Below, in pieces: positions 33,788-42,643 of a stretch of 64,000 bases of DNA (positions within the stretch are counted from its first letter, which is position 1; every line of letters begins with the position of its first letter). The notes beneath the pieces were generated by a model, which was not told where the DNA came from, did not search any database, and worked only from the letters and a program-made list of their open reading frames with translations. The DNA comes from an uncultured Ruminiclostridium sp. (GTDB lineage: Bacteria; Bacillota; Clostridia; Oscillospirales; Ruminococcaceae). A program made the position numbers and the translations under genes. The stretch covers positions 46,050 to 110,049 of the forward strand of contig CANQXF010000007.1 in NCBI GenBank assembly GCA_947627695.1, written 5' to 3'.

Positions 33788-34524
33788 TTGTTATCTGTAT
33801 ATCCGCTTTCTAAAAGATCCTGCGCTTTCCTCGCCTGCCAATGCTGGACTTTTCTGTTTGGCAAACGGTACGTCCGCCCGTCCTTCACAAATTTCGCTCC
33901 AAGCTGGTGGATATAGCAGGGAACGCCTTTTTCACGGCAGGTATTGAACATTTCTTCTATCCATTCCCACCGACATTCTCGGGCGTTTTCCCCGCTTTCG
34001 CCGCCAATGCTCACCTCGTCTATCCCGTCAAGATACTCCCCAAGCTCCACCTGTTCAAGAAGCGGTGAGCAAAAGATGAAACGGTGCTTTATCGGCAATG
34101 CGTTGAACACAGGCAGTCTCAGCCTTGCCGCGGCGTTGTTCTCTACCGTGCAGGCAATAGTCACATTGTCGTACCCCTCTCCCCAGTCGGCGGGCAGACG
34201 GCTTTCCGCCTGCGTTATCCTTTTGGTGACAATGCAAAAATCAAGGTCGGGACGGCTTTTTATGATATCCCACGCCTCCTGCCGCCACAGATCGGCGTCC
34301 TCGATGAAAAAGTCGCTGGTCATACAAGTGTACACAAGCCCGCCGTCGGCAGTCAGCTTGTAATTCCCCGCCCTGTCCTTTTTCAGCGGGAGGGAGAAAT
34401 CTGCGGTCCTTCGCACGATGAAGCTGTCGCTTTTTCCGTAGGAGCCGTCTATGCGGTAAACGTAGCAGTTCTGACAGCCCGCGCTTATCTTACGGCAGCC
34501 GTGCCACAAGTTCCAATTGGGCAT
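33784..34524 (-). CDS. DUF5131 (phage Gp37/Gp68-like) family protein
   Basis: 246 aa. Starts NWNLWHGCRKISAGCQNCY, with a cysteine pattern (about positions 10, 17 and 20) recalling a radical-SAM cluster motif, as is usual for this family. Further blocks are CMTSDFF, FCIVTKR, GYDNVTIACTVEN, KHRFIFCSPLLE, IGGESGENARECRWEW and YIHQLGA. The activity is not established. It lies between galU and aroK with overlaps or a one-base gap, so it is translated with them; no shared pathway is obvious. Confidence 0.85.
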   Translation of the reverse strand: MPNWNLWHGCRKISAGCQNCYVYRIDGSYGKSDSFIVRRTADFSLPLKKDRAGNYKLTADGGLVYTCMTSDFFIEDADLWRQEAWDIIKSRPDLDFCIVTKRITQAESRLPADWGEGYDNVTIACTVENNAAARLRLPVFNALPIKHRFIFCSPLLEQVELGEYLDGIDEVSIGGESGENARECRWEWIEEMFNTCREKGVPCYIHQLGAKFVKDGRTYRLPNRKVQHWQARKAQDLLESGYTDNK

Positions 34525-34525
34525 T

Positions 34526-35395
34526 TTACAGGTCTTTTGCTATTCCCTTGAGGTATTCGCGGAAGCCTTCGCCCACTTCGGGGTGCTTCAGTCCCACTTC
34601 AACTATCGCCTGGAGTATTCCCAGCTTGTTGCCCATATCGTAGCGCTTTCCCGTAAAGTCAACGCCTGTCATTCCCTCGGTCTGCGCCAGTATCTTCATA
34701 GCGTCGGTAAGCTGATATTCTCCCCCTGCGCCCACGGGCACGGTTTCGAGAATGTCGAATATTTTTGCGGGAAGAACGCACCTGCCCAGAATAGCAAAGT
34801 TTGAGATTATCTCTTCGGGCTTGGGTTTTTCTATCATATTTGAAACAGCGTAAACGTTACCCTCAAGCGGCTTTACGTCAAGAGAGCAGTATTTCAGCAC
34901 CAATTCGGTGGGGACTTCCTTCATCGTCACAGAGCCTTTCCCGTACTTTTCATAGGCTCTGCACACCTGAGCAGTTGCGGGGTCGTCAGCTACGAACACG
35001 TCGTCGCCGTAAATGACTACGAACGGGTCGTCGCCCACAAAGCTCCTTGCGTACATAACGGCGTCGCCTGTGCCTTTCATTTCCGCCTGTCTGACGTACT
35101 GGATATTTACCAGCTTGTGAATACCCGCTATGCTTTCGTATATCTCCTTTTTCCCCGCATTAAGCAAGGTGTTTTCCAGGTCGGGAGAGCGATCGAAGTG
35201 ATCCTGAACAGCGGTCTTTCCCCTGCTGAGGACTATCATAACGTCGGTTATACCCGACGCCGCCACTTCCTCAACTATATACTGAATGGCGGGCTTGTCC
35301 ACTATGGTGAGCATTTCTTTGGGGATAGCCTTTGTTGCTGGGAGTACGCGCGTTCCGTAGCCTGCGGCGAGAATGACTGCTTTTTTGACTTTCAT
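34526..35395 (-). CDS. galU: UTP-glucose-1-phosphate uridylyltransferase
   Basis: 289 aa. Makes UDP-glucose for cell-wall and exopolysaccharide synthesis. The nucleotide-binding start KAVILAAGYGTRVLPATKAIPKEML, plus VDKPAIQYIVEE, QAEMKGTGDAVMYA, VIYGDDVF and the catalytic-region MIEKPKPEE are present. Normal length. It is first in its operon, behind a promoter at 35440-35468. Confidence 0.96.
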   Translation of the reverse strand: MKVKKAVILAAGYGTRVLPATKAIPKEMLTIVDKPAIQYIVEEVAASGITDVMIVLSRGKTAVQDHFDRSPDLENTLLNAGKKEIYESIAGIHKLVNIQYVRQAEMKGTGDAVMYARSFVGDDPFVVIYGDDVFVADDPATAQVCRAYEKYGKGSVTMKEVPTELVLKYCSLDVKPLEGNVYAVSNMIEKPKPEEIISNFAILGRCVLPAKIFDILETVPVGAGGEYQLTDAMKILAQTEGMTGVDFTGKRYDMGNKLGILQAIVEVGLKHPEVGEGFREYLKGIAKDL

Positions 35396-35439
35396 AAGAC
35401 GTCCTTTCCGAAATATTTCGTAATTTCTTATTTTTATTC

Positions 35440-35468
35440 ATTGTATCATAAAAACCGTGATTTGTAAA
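35440..35468 (-). promoter_or_regulatory. Promoter of the galU operon
   Basis: Minus strand: TTTACA (35463-35468), 17 bases, TACAAT (35440-35445). Confidence 0.65.
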
Positions 35469-35507
35469 GGGAAAATTGACGATGACAAAGGCTGTCTTTG
35501 TGTAAAA

Positions 35508-35548
35508 CGCAAAACAAAAACCGCCCTTTCACGTCAGTGAAAAGGCGG
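35508..35548 (-). terminator. Terminator of ispH-S1
   Basis: An 11-bp stem with one G-T pair (35538-35548 with 35521-35531, six-base loop) is followed on the minus strand by TTTTTGTTTTG. Confidence 0.85.
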
Positions 35549-35560
35549 CTGTTTTTAAGA

Positions 35561-37705
35561 TCATTCTTCAGCGGGAGCTTCGGTTTCTTCTGCGGGAGCA
35601 GCTTCCTCAGCAGAAGCCTCCTCTGCGGGAGCAGCTTCTTCAACGGGAGCTTCTTCAGCTTCCTCTGCGGGAGCAGCTTCGGCTTCCTCAGCGGGAGCTT
35701 CTTCCTCCACTTCCTCGGCAGCTTCCTCGTCGCCCTTAGCCTCTTCAAGCAGGACTTTCATAGAAAGGCTTACCCTGTTCTTTTCCTCGTCTATCTCGGT
35801 TATCTTCGCCTGAACAAGCTGTCCGATAGTGAGGTACTGAGCCACGTTGGTAACTCTGTCAAGGCTTATCTGGCTGATGTGGATAAGGCCGTCAACGCCG
35901 GGGATTATCTGTGCGAATGCGCCGAAAGGCGTGGTGCTTACTACCTGAGCGTATACAACGTCCCCTACCTTAAATTCCGCAAGGAACTTTGTCCAGGGGT
36001 TATCGTTAGGGTCTTTTGCTCCCAGGCTTACACGCTTTTTCTCAGGGTCAAAGCTCTTGACGTAAACCTCCAGCTTGTCGCCGATTGACACGACTTCTCT
36101 GGGGTGCTTTATGCGGTTCCAGGTAAGCTCGGAGGAATGTACCATTCCGTCAACTCCGCCAAGGTCAACGAACACGCCGTAGCTCTCCATTGACTTGACT
36201 TCGCCCACATACTTCTTTCCTACCTCTATCTCGGACCAGAACTTCGCCTTGAGAGCGTCGCTCTCCTCCTTGGCGGCGTTTCTGATTGAGCCGACTACTC
36301 TTCCTCTGCCCTCGGCTACCTCGATTATTTTCAGCTTAACTTCCTTTTTCAGCAGGGGCTCAAGCTTTTTGGCAAGCTCCTCCTGGCTTTCGGGAGTTTC
36401 GGTGCGCTTTCCTCTGGGAACGCCTGTGTGTGAGGCGGGAACGAATACTCTCGCTCCCTCGCAGGTAACGATGACGCCGCCCTTTACAACGGCGGTGACG
36501 GTGCCTGTGAGAGTAGTGTTGTTGTTGAAGGCGTCGGTCAGCTTTTCCATACCTGCCGCCGCGTCAACACGCTTTTTGGACAGATAAACGACGCCCTCCT
36601 GGTCGTTTATCTGGGTAACTACACATTCAATTTCATCTCCGGGCTTTACAACGTCCTTGGGGAGCGCTCCCGTGGCGGAAAGCTCGTCAGCGGGTATGTA
36701 GCCGCTGTGCTTGGTGCCGATGTCCACCACCGCCTCGGTGTTGTTCACCGAAACAACGATAGCCTTTACCCTGTTCCCTATATATACTCGCTTAAAGGTC
36801 TTGTCGACCTCCGCCATGAAATCGATGCTGTCCATTTCATCGGTCTTTGTGATGTCGCTCATAATTCTATGAACCTCCTTTATTATCCCGTCAGGAGTTG
36901 ACGCTCCTGCGGTGATGCCTATGTTAATATCCGACGAATATTCGGATAGCATAGCTCTTATCTCGTCCTTTGGCAGGGACGAACCGTCCTCGGTAAAAAA
37001 CGTCCTGCAATGCCGTGAGCATATCTGCGCAAGCTTTGCGCTGTTGCTGCTGTTTTTTCCGCCCACGACTATCATTATATCGCTTGCCGCCGCTAAAGCC
37101 TCCGCTTCCTGCTGACGGCATATGGTCGTACTACATATTGTATCAAAAATTTTCAGTTTTGTACAGTGTTTTTGAATAATTTTTTTATATTCTATCCATT
37201 TTGACGAATGAAAGGTGGTCTGCGCAAGAAAAATTAGTGGATTTTGCACAAAACTTTTTTCATTTTTCAACAAATTTTCTATATCTTCCAAGGAATTTAC
37301 CACCTTGGCAACGGTGTGACAGTGACCGATTATCCCCTTGACTTCGGGGTGCTGAGGGTCGCCCGCTATCAGCACGTTTGCGCCCTGTGCGCTTTCCCTG
37401 TCAACTATGGAATGTATCTTCGCAACGAAAGGGCAGGTGGCGTCGATATATTTTATCCCCCGCTTTTCCAGCTCGTCGTAAACCTCACGCCCAACGCCGT
37501 GACTGCGGATTATCAGCGTACCCTTAACGTCGTCAAGGCTGTCCGCCTGGTGGACTCCACGCCTTTCAAGCTCGTCCGTGACGCTTTTGTTGTGGATAAG
37601 CTGTCCCAGCGTATAGCCTCCGCCCTCTTCCGCAAGGCGGTAAGCCATATCCAGCGCCCTTTTCACTCCAAAGCAGAAGCCTGCGGTCTTTGCAACAAAT
37701 ATCAC
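35561..37705 (-). CDS. ispH: Bifunctional IspH / 30S ribosomal protein S1 fusion
   Basis: 714 aa. Residues 1-285 are 4-hydroxy-3-methylbut-2-enyl diphosphate reductase, last step of the MEP isoprenoid pathway: the [4Fe-4S] ligands Cys11 (FCFGVKRA), Cys91 (DATCPFV) and Cys191 (DTICSTT) and the HPEVKG catalytic motif (residues 119-124) are intact. From about residue 305 come four S1 RNA-binding domains (VVSVNNTEAVVDIGTKHSGY, VTAVVKGGVIVTCEGARVF, VKSMESYGVFVDLGGVDGMVH, VVSTTPFGAFAQIIPGVDGLIH). An Ala/Glu/Pro tail of about 60 residues ends the protein. The fusion is known in clostridia. The ATG overlaps plsC by four bases. Confidence 0.96.
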   Translation of the reverse strand: MIFVAKTAGFCFGVKRALDMAYRLAEEGGGYTLGQLIHNKSVTDELERRGVHQADSLDDVKGTLIIRSHGVGREVYDELEKRGIKYIDATCPFVAKIHSIVDRESAQGANVLIAGDPQHPEVKGIIGHCHTVAKVVNSLEDIENLLKNEKSFVQNPLIFLAQTTFHSSKWIEYKKIIQKHCTKLKIFDTICSTTICRQQEAEALAAASDIMIVVGGKNSSNSAKLAQICSRHCRTFFTEDGSSLPKDEIRAMLSEYSSDINIGITAGASTPDGIIKEVHRIMSDITKTDEMDSIDFMAEVDKTFKRVYIGNRVKAIVVSVNNTEAVVDIGTKHSGYIPADELSATGALPKDVVKPGDEIECVVTQINDQEGVVYLSKKRVDAAAGMEKLTDAFNNNTTLTGTVTAVVKGGVIVTCEGARVFVPASHTGVPRGKRTETPESQEELAKKLEPLLKKEVKLKIIEVAEGRGRVVGSIRNAAKEESDALKAKFWSEIEVGKKYVGEVKSMESYGVFVDLGGVDGMVHSSELTWNRIKHPREVVSIGDKLEVYVKSFDPEKKRVSLGAKDPNDNPWTKFLAEFKVGDVVYAQVVSTTPFGAFAQIIPGVDGLIHISQISLDRVTNVAQYLTIGQLVQAKITEIDEEKNRVSLSMKVLLEEAKGDEEAAEEVEEEAPAEEAEAAPAEEAEEAPVEEAAPAEEASAEEAAPAEETEAPAEE

Positions 37706-38382
37706 TGGCTTTCCGTTTCTCCCCTGCCGCTTTCTTCAACTGCTTCGACCGTTTCCCTTGTGGGAACGGGGATATTATAAAGGGCACATATCTGCTTTTG
37801 CAGGTCGGCAATACTGTTCATTATCAGGGAAGTTACGTCTTTCAGCCGTCCTCTGTCGGCGGTGTCGTCAATGGTCAGCTTTTCTGCGGGTATCATCTTT
37901 CCCACCGCAACTGCGGCGTGGTGCTTGTTGCCGTCGGGAGCGTACATTATGCATACGGGAACGACGGGAGCGTTGGCTTTGCCCGCAATTACGGCTACCC
38001 CCGACTTACCTCTTCCCAGTGCGCCTGTCTTTGAACGGGTGCCCTCGGGGAAGATGACGAAAATGCGCTTCATTCTTATATCTTTTACCGCGCGGTCAAT
38101 GGCGGCGGTGTCCTTCCCGCCTCTTACTACGGGGAATGCTCCGCACTTCTTTATCAGCCAGGCGAACGCCTTGTTCTTTTCAAAAAGCTCGCTTTTCGCC
38201 ATAAAGCTGAAGCGTCCTTTAAAGGTCGCCGCTATCATCGGAGGGTCGTCGTATTTCTGATGATTGCAGGCGACGATAAAGCCGCCGCTTTCGTGAGGAA
38301 TGTTCCCTATGTTCAGTATGGTGGTCTTGAAACGCAAATGCATATACCAGAGCTCCACCAGTTTTCTGAAAAACAGATACAT
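37702..38382 (-). CDS. plsC: 1-acyl-sn-glycerol-3-phosphate acyltransferase
   Basis: 226 aa membrane-associated enzyme that adds the second acyl chain to lysophosphatidic acid. The acyltransferase motifs are in order: NHQKYDD (the HX4D catalytic motif, His about residue 41), the FPVVRG block, IFVIFPEGTRSKTG (substrate binding) and VPVCIMY. A Lys/Ser/Glu-rich tail follows. Operon with cmk upstream and ispH-S1 downstream, an order repeated in many clostridia. Confidence 0.92.
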   Translation of the reverse strand: MYLFFRKLVELWYMHLRFKTTILNIGNIPHESGGFIVACNHQKYDDPPMIAATFKGRFSFMAKSELFEKNKAFAWLIKKCGAFPVVRGGKDTAAIDRAVKDIRMKRIFVIFPEGTRSKTGALGRGKSGVAVIAGKANAPVVPVCIMYAPDGNKHHAAVAVGKMIPAEKLTIDDTADRGRLKDVTSLIMNSIADLQKQICALYNIPVPTRETVEAVEESGRGETESQ

Positions 38383-38405
38383 AATATCACCGCTTTTGCT
38401 TTAAT

Positions 38406-39080
38406 TTACATTTTAGCCTTTGTCAGCTCTACAACTTTATTCACAGCGCCCTCAAAGTCAAGCTCCGAGGTATCAAGCAGGACTGCGTCCTCCGCCATTT
38501 TCAAAGGAGCTGTTGCCCTGTGGCTGTCCTGATAATCACGGCGGTTAAGGTCCGCTAAAACCTGCTCAAAATCAGTTTCCACGCCCTTTTTCACCAGCTC
38601 CTCAAAGCGGCGGCGGGCTCTTATCTCAGGCTGTGCGGTTATGAAAATTTTAAGCTGAGCCTTGGGCAGGACTACCGTTCCGATGTCCCTGCCGTCCATT
38701 ATAACGTTGTTTTCACGGGCGATGCCCCGCTGTAATTCCAGCAAAAACTCCCTTACTGCGGGGATAGCAGAAACAGCGCTTGCCGCCATTGAAATTTCGG
38801 GCAGGCGTATCTCCTCAGATACGTCCTCCCCCTGCAAAAATACCTTTTGCAAGCCGTTTTCCAGCTTTATCTCCACCTTTATCTCAGAAAGCAGGGCGGT
38901 CACCTTATCTTTGTAATCCTCGGCTTTTTCGTCCTTTATGCCCTGCCTTGCGGCGTAAAGTCCCACCGCGCGGTAAAGCGCGCCCGTATCCACGTATATA
39001 AAACCAAGGCGTTTTGCCGCCTCTCTCGCTACCGTGCTTTTTCCTGCTCCGACAGGACCGTCAAGCGCAACTGCTGTCAT
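38406..39080 (-). CDS. cmk: Cytidylate kinase
   Basis: 224 aa. Phosphorylates CMP and dCMP. P-loop LDGPVGAGKST at residues 6-16, YVDTGALYRAVGL, MDGRDIGTVVLPKAQLKIFIT and the lid RARRRFEE are clear. It begins the cmk-plsC-ispH-S1 series and is 112 bases from the HI0933-like gene. Confidence 0.95.
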   Translation of the reverse strand: MTAVALDGPVGAGKSTVAREAAKRLGFIYVDTGALYRAVGLYAARQGIKDEKAEDYKDKVTALLSEIKVEIKLENGLQKVFLQGEDVSEEIRLPEISMAASAVSAIPAVREFLLELQRGIARENNVIMDGRDIGTVVLPKAQLKIFITAQPEIRARRRFEELVKKGVETDFEQVLADLNRRDYQDSHRATAPLKMAEDAVLLDTSELDFEGAVNKVVELTKAKM

Positions 39081-39192
39081 ATCGTAATTTACCTTTCGTT
39101 TTTTATTCTGGGTAAAGCGTTGTCAGGTCGTATGCGTTTTTTGCATAGATTTAATTATACCACGATTTGAAAATATCCGCAACCATTTTCAC

Positions 39193-40419
39193 TTAATTTT
39201 TATTTTTGCCCAGAGCCGCCGCTTTCGCCGTGGAATAGGCTATTTGCAGGTTAAATCCTCCCGTCAGGGCGGAAATGTCTATTATCTCCCCCGCAAAATG
39301 CAGATTTTTCACGATTTTTGACTGCATATCCGCAGAATTTATCTCGTCCGTTGAAACGCCGCCGTCGGTGATTATGGCTTCGTTCATGGGGCGAAAGGCG
39401 GTTATCTCAAAGCGCAGGTCTTTCAATGCAGCAGCAACGCTCTTTCTCTCCTTTGAGGAAAGCTCGGCGGCCTTTTTCAGCGGGTCGGCTTGCGCCTGCT
39501 GAAGTACGATTTTTATAAGGCTTTGTGGGAGGAGCTTTCGCATAAGCTGTTCCAGCGGGAGCTTTCCGTTTTCGGAAATTTCACGCTGCAAGCGAAGATC
39601 CAGCTTTTTCATATCAAGGGCGGGCTTTAAATCAAGGGAAACGGTATATCTTCCCGCCGTGACTTCTTCAATATATGAGGAGGCGCTGAGGGTCAGCGGT
39701 CCGCCTATGCCGTAACTTTCAAAGGTCATTTCCCCAAGCTGGGAAAACAGCTTTTTCCCCGTTTCGTTGTCGGTGAGGGTAAGGGTGGCGTTTTTCACGG
39801 TAAGTCCCGCCGCGGAGGAACAGTCCTCTTTGGTCTCCAGCGGGATAAGGGAGGGCTTCAGCCTTGTCACGCTGTGACCCAGCTTTTCCGCCATTTTGTA
39901 GCCGTCCCCTGTGGAGCCTGTGGCTTTGTAGGAAAGCCCGCCTGTGGCAAGTATCACCTTGCCTGCGGGGATAAGCTGTTTATTGGTTCTCACTGCCGTA
40001 ACAGCGCCTTTTTCAGTCACTATCTCCAAGGCTCTTTCCCAGACGAATTTTACGTTCAGGCGCTTTAATTCACGCTCCAAAGCGTTCACCACGTCCCATG
40101 CCCTGTCGGAAACGGGAAAGACTCTGCCGCCGCGCTCAGTTTTCAGCGGGACGCCTATCTCCTGCGCAAACGCCATACAGTCTGCCGTGCCGAAGCGGGC
40201 AAAGGCGCTGTACAGGAATGAGGGGTTCCTCACCGTGTTTTTTATCAGCGTTTGCAAGTCGCAGTTATTTGTCAGGTTGCATCTGCCCTTGCCTGTTATC
40301 GCCAGCTTTTTCCCTATCCTGCCGTTGGGCTCGATAAGAATGACGTTTTCACCTTTTCGGGCGGAAAATACGGCGGCGTAACAGCCCGCCGCCCCGCCGC
40401 CTATCACAACAGTATCCAT
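39193..40419 (-). CDS. HI0933-like NAD(P)/FAD-dependent oxidoreductase
   Basis: 408 aa flavoprotein. The Rossmann fingerprint TVVIGGGAAGCYAA, IEPNGRIGKKLAITGKGRCNLTNN, GRVFPVSDRA, VILATGGLSYKATGSTGDGY and the final HFAGEIIDISALTGGFNLQIAYSTAKAAA are diagnostic of the HI0933/YhiN (BaiN-like) group. The physiological substrate is uncertain. GGGGAG upstream sets the ATG at 40419, which shares one base with the stop of the RpiR gene (TAATG). Confidence 0.92.
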   Translation of the reverse strand: MDTVVIGGGAAGCYAAVFSARKGENVILIEPNGRIGKKLAITGKGRCNLTNNCDLQTLIKNTVRNPSFLYSAFARFGTADCMAFAQEIGVPLKTERGGRVFPVSDRAWDVVNALERELKRLNVKFVWERALEIVTEKGAVTAVRTNKQLIPAGKVILATGGLSYKATGSTGDGYKMAEKLGHSVTRLKPSLIPLETKEDCSSAAGLTVKNATLTLTDNETGKKLFSQLGEMTFESYGIGGPLTLSASSYIEEVTAGRYTVSLDLKPALDMKKLDLRLQREISENGKLPLEQLMRKLLPQSLIKIVLQQAQADPLKKAAELSSKERKSVAAALKDLRFEITAFRPMNEAIITDGGVSTDEINSADMQSKIVKNLHFAGEIIDISALTGGFNLQIAYSTAKAAALGKNKN

Positions 40420-41279
40420 TACGCTCCCCGATTGTAAACGCCGTTTTCGTCCCACATAGTTTCCAGCCGTGCAAGAGTGGTTTCCAGCTTGTCGCGCTTT
40501 TTCATTCCCACCGCCACGATTATGGCGTTAATAAGACTGAGGGGCGCTGCAAGGCTGTCCGCAAAGCTCGCCATATCGCTTTTCGCTAAAAGAACGTGGT
40601 CAGCAAGCTGACCCAGAGGGGAGGCGGCGCTGTCGGTTATCGCCACTATCTGCGCTCCGCAGGAGGCGGCGTATTTTGCGGCGTTGGCGGTACTCTGACA
40701 ATAGCGGGGGAAGCTGAAAGCAATAAGCACGTCCCCCTTGTCTATGCGGATAAGCTGCTGATAAATGCCGCTGGTGTTCACCGCCTGGACAAAATGCACG
40801 TTGTCGAAGATAAGCTGAAAATAATAATCCAGAAATCTCGCCAGCACATTACTGCTCATAGCGCCGAAAATATAGATGTTCTTTGCGGAGATTATGCTGT
40901 TCACCGCCTTGTCAAAGCTGTCCTCGTCGGTCATCTCCACTGTCATTCTTATCCTGTCGATGTCCTGCATAAGAACGCTTTTCAGAACGTGTTCGGAATC
41001 TATCCTGTTGTTGGTGATGTCAAGGCGCTGGAGGGCGGTAAGGCGGGTCTTGCTGTAATTCTGCAACGCCTTCTGCATTTCGGGATAGCCCTCGTAGCCC
41101 ATTTCTATCGCAAAGCGGACGACCGTGCTTTCGCTGACTCCCACCGTACTGCCAAGACGGGAGGCGGTCATATATGCCGCCTTTTCGTAATGCTCGGTGA
41201 TAAAGCCGCCGATAAGGCGCTGACTTTTGGAAAACTCCGTCATTCGCTCTTTTATGCTTTCGATAAGATTATCCTGCAT
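40419..41279 (-). CDS. MurR/RpiR family transcriptional regulator
   Basis: 286 aa. N-terminal winged HTH (GGFITEHYEKAAYMTASRLGS, VGVSESTVVRFAIEMGYEGYPEMQ) and C-terminal SIS sugar-phosphate-binding domain (AKNIYIFGAMSSNVLARFL, KGDVLIAFSFPRYCQSTANAAKYAASCGAQIVAITDS). Such proteins usually sense sugar phosphates. Translation is coupled to the HI0933-like gene. No sugar gene is directly adjacent, so the target is not evident. Confidence 0.92.
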   Translation of the reverse strand: MQDNLIESIKERMTEFSKSQRLIGGFITEHYEKAAYMTASRLGSTVGVSESTVVRFAIEMGYEGYPEMQKALQNYSKTRLTALQRLDITNNRIDSEHVLKSVLMQDIDRIRMTVEMTDEDSFDKAVNSIISAKNIYIFGAMSSNVLARFLDYYFQLIFDNVHFVQAVNTSGIYQQLIRIDKGDVLIAFSFPRYCQSTANAAKYAASCGAQIVAITDSAASPLGQLADHVLLAKSDMASFADSLAAPLSLINAIIVAVGMKKRDKLETTLARLETMWDENGVYNRGA

Positions 41280-41547
41280 TTTTCTTTTTCTCTCCGTATT
41301 TATATATTTTTATGCAAACGGGCTTTTTTCCTTTTCCGAAAGAAAACCAAGCCTGCTCTCCGTCCCATTAGTTTACACCTTTTTTTGCAATTTTGCAAGG
41401 CGTAAATTGCATTTTCGGCATTACAGTGACCTTGCTCTTTCAAATTTATGCAATTTGACGGAAAATTTTGTTAAAATTGCGTTTGGCTATTCTATACAAA
41501 AAACCGTGGGTCTTTTGTTGTAATTTGTGAAAATTATAACAGAACTG
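41280..41547. other. A/T-rich divergent intergenic region
   Basis: Separates the RpiR gene from the plus-strand CMK-like gene. It contains T-rich and A-rich runs but no convincing RNA or repeat. Confidence 0.4.
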
Positions 41548-41576
41548 TTGCTTTTACGGGGAAAAAGTGATATTAT
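41548..41576 (+). promoter_or_regulatory. Promoter of the cytidylate kinase-like gene
   Basis: TTGCTT (41548-41553), 17 bases, TATTAT (41571-41576). Confidence 0.65.
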
Positions 41577-41603
41577 ATCATTATGGAAAGCGAGGTGCAG
41601 GGT

Positions 41604-42209
41604 ATGAGCCGCATAATCACCATAAGCCGTCAATACGGCAGCGGAGGACGGGAAATAGGGAAAAAGCTGTCGGAAAAGCTGAATATTCCTTTTTACGACA
41701 ATGCTCTTATTGAGAAAGCCGCCGAGGAAAGCGGTCTTATCCCCGCATTTTTTGAGGACACCGAGCGCCATGCGGGAAACAGCCTGCTTTATGCGCTGTA
41801 TAGGGGTTCGCAGATGGACCATTTCGGTATGTCGGTGCTTTCTATGGAGGACAACATTTATCTCGCCCAGTCAAACGTTATCCGCAAGGTGGCGGAGGAA
41901 GGTCCATGCGTTATCATCGGGCGCTGTTCCGACTATATCCTCAGCGATATGAAAAACGTGGTGAGCATTTTCATTCACGCTGACCTTGAATTTCGCAAGG
42001 AGAGAGCAGTGAGGATAGACGGGGTGAATCCCGCCAAGGCGGAAAGCGTGGTCCTCACAAAGGACAAGCGCAGGCAGAATTACTACAATTTCCACACCGA
42101 CCGCAAGTGGGGCATAGCGAAGAATTACAGCCTTTGTCTTGACAGCGGGCTTTGCGGTATCGACAGAGCAGTGGAGGTAATTTACAGCTATATCTCGGGG
42201 TTGGATTAA
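41604..42209 (+). CDS. Cytidylate kinase-like family protein
   Basis: 201 aa. P-loop-like start IITISRQYGSGGREIGKKLSEKL, FYDNALIEKAAEESG, CVIIGRCSDYIL and the RKERAVRID lid match the cytidylate-kinase-like family common in clostridia, distinct from Cmk encoded on the other strand. The nucleotide substrate is not known. AGGTG before 41604 supports that ATG over the upstream in-frame one at 41583. Confidence 0.85.
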   Translation: MSRIITISRQYGSGGREIGKKLSEKLNIPFYDNALIEKAAEESGLIPAFFEDTERHAGNSLLYALYRGSQMDHFGMSVLSMEDNIYLAQSNVIRKVAEEGPCVIIGRCSDYILSDMKNVVSIFIHADLEFRKERAVRIDGVNPAKAESVVLTKDKRRQNYYNFHTDRKWGIAKNYSLCLDSGLCGIDRAVEVIYSYISGLD

Positions 42210-42246
42210 GATAGTTTTTCTCCTTTTCTGAATATTTTTTGAATTT

Positions 42247-42269
42247 AAGCCTGAGTTTCAGGCTTTTTT
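42247..42269 (+). terminator. Terminator of the cytidylate kinase-like gene
   Basis: A perfect 8-bp stem (42247-42254 with 42258-42265) with a three-base loop, followed by a T-run. Confidence 0.8.
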
Positions 42270-42346
42270 CTTTTTTGTATTTTGAGTATAGCACGGCGGC
42301 AGGGTGAAAAACAATGAAAAGTTGAAAATTTATGAGAGAAAATTAT

Positions 42347-42388
42347 AAAGTGCCGATCTAAGTGATTGCTTGGATCGGCACTTTTTTG
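42347..42388. terminator. Second strong terminator-like hairpin
   Basis: A perfect 12-bp stem (42347-42358 with 42373-42384) around a 14-base loop, with T-run on the plus strand. It may be a back-up terminator, or the end of a short transcript not seen otherwise. Confidence 0.7.
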
Positions 42389-42643
42389 TCAGTTGAAAGT
42401 GTACAATTGACAGTTGACAATTGTGGTGTTTTCGCCGTTGGCGAAAACGGATCTTGATTGCCACCTGCAAATTTGTGACTGTCATTTCAAATCCGTCCGC
42501 GAAGTGTCCAATATTGCGGTTTTGCGGAGCAAAATGAATTTCCTTTAGGGAAATTCAAGCAATGTTGGATCGTACTTTCGGCTTGCCGAAAGTACTGAAC
42601 TCCACAACTGTACACTTTACACTGTACACTGTCAACTGTTCTC
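42389..42643. repeat. Modular hairpin element, long copy G overlapping the end of the 42632 gene
   Basis: Left array (ends GACAATTGTGGTG), hairpin TTTTCGCC/GGCGAAAA with loop GTT, the core pair CGGATCTTG...CAAATCCG, TCCGCGAAG, then extra hairpins: GAATTTCC/GGAAATTC and GTACTTTCGGC/GCCGAAAGTAC. The right array ends CTGTCAACTGTTC, where the complement AGTTGA encodes the stop of the minus-strand gene. Confidence 0.8.

Noticed and set aside
33275..33916. Plus-strand open frames opposite aroK and the DUF5131 gene
   Set aside because: They lie antisense to well-recognised genes and have no family features.
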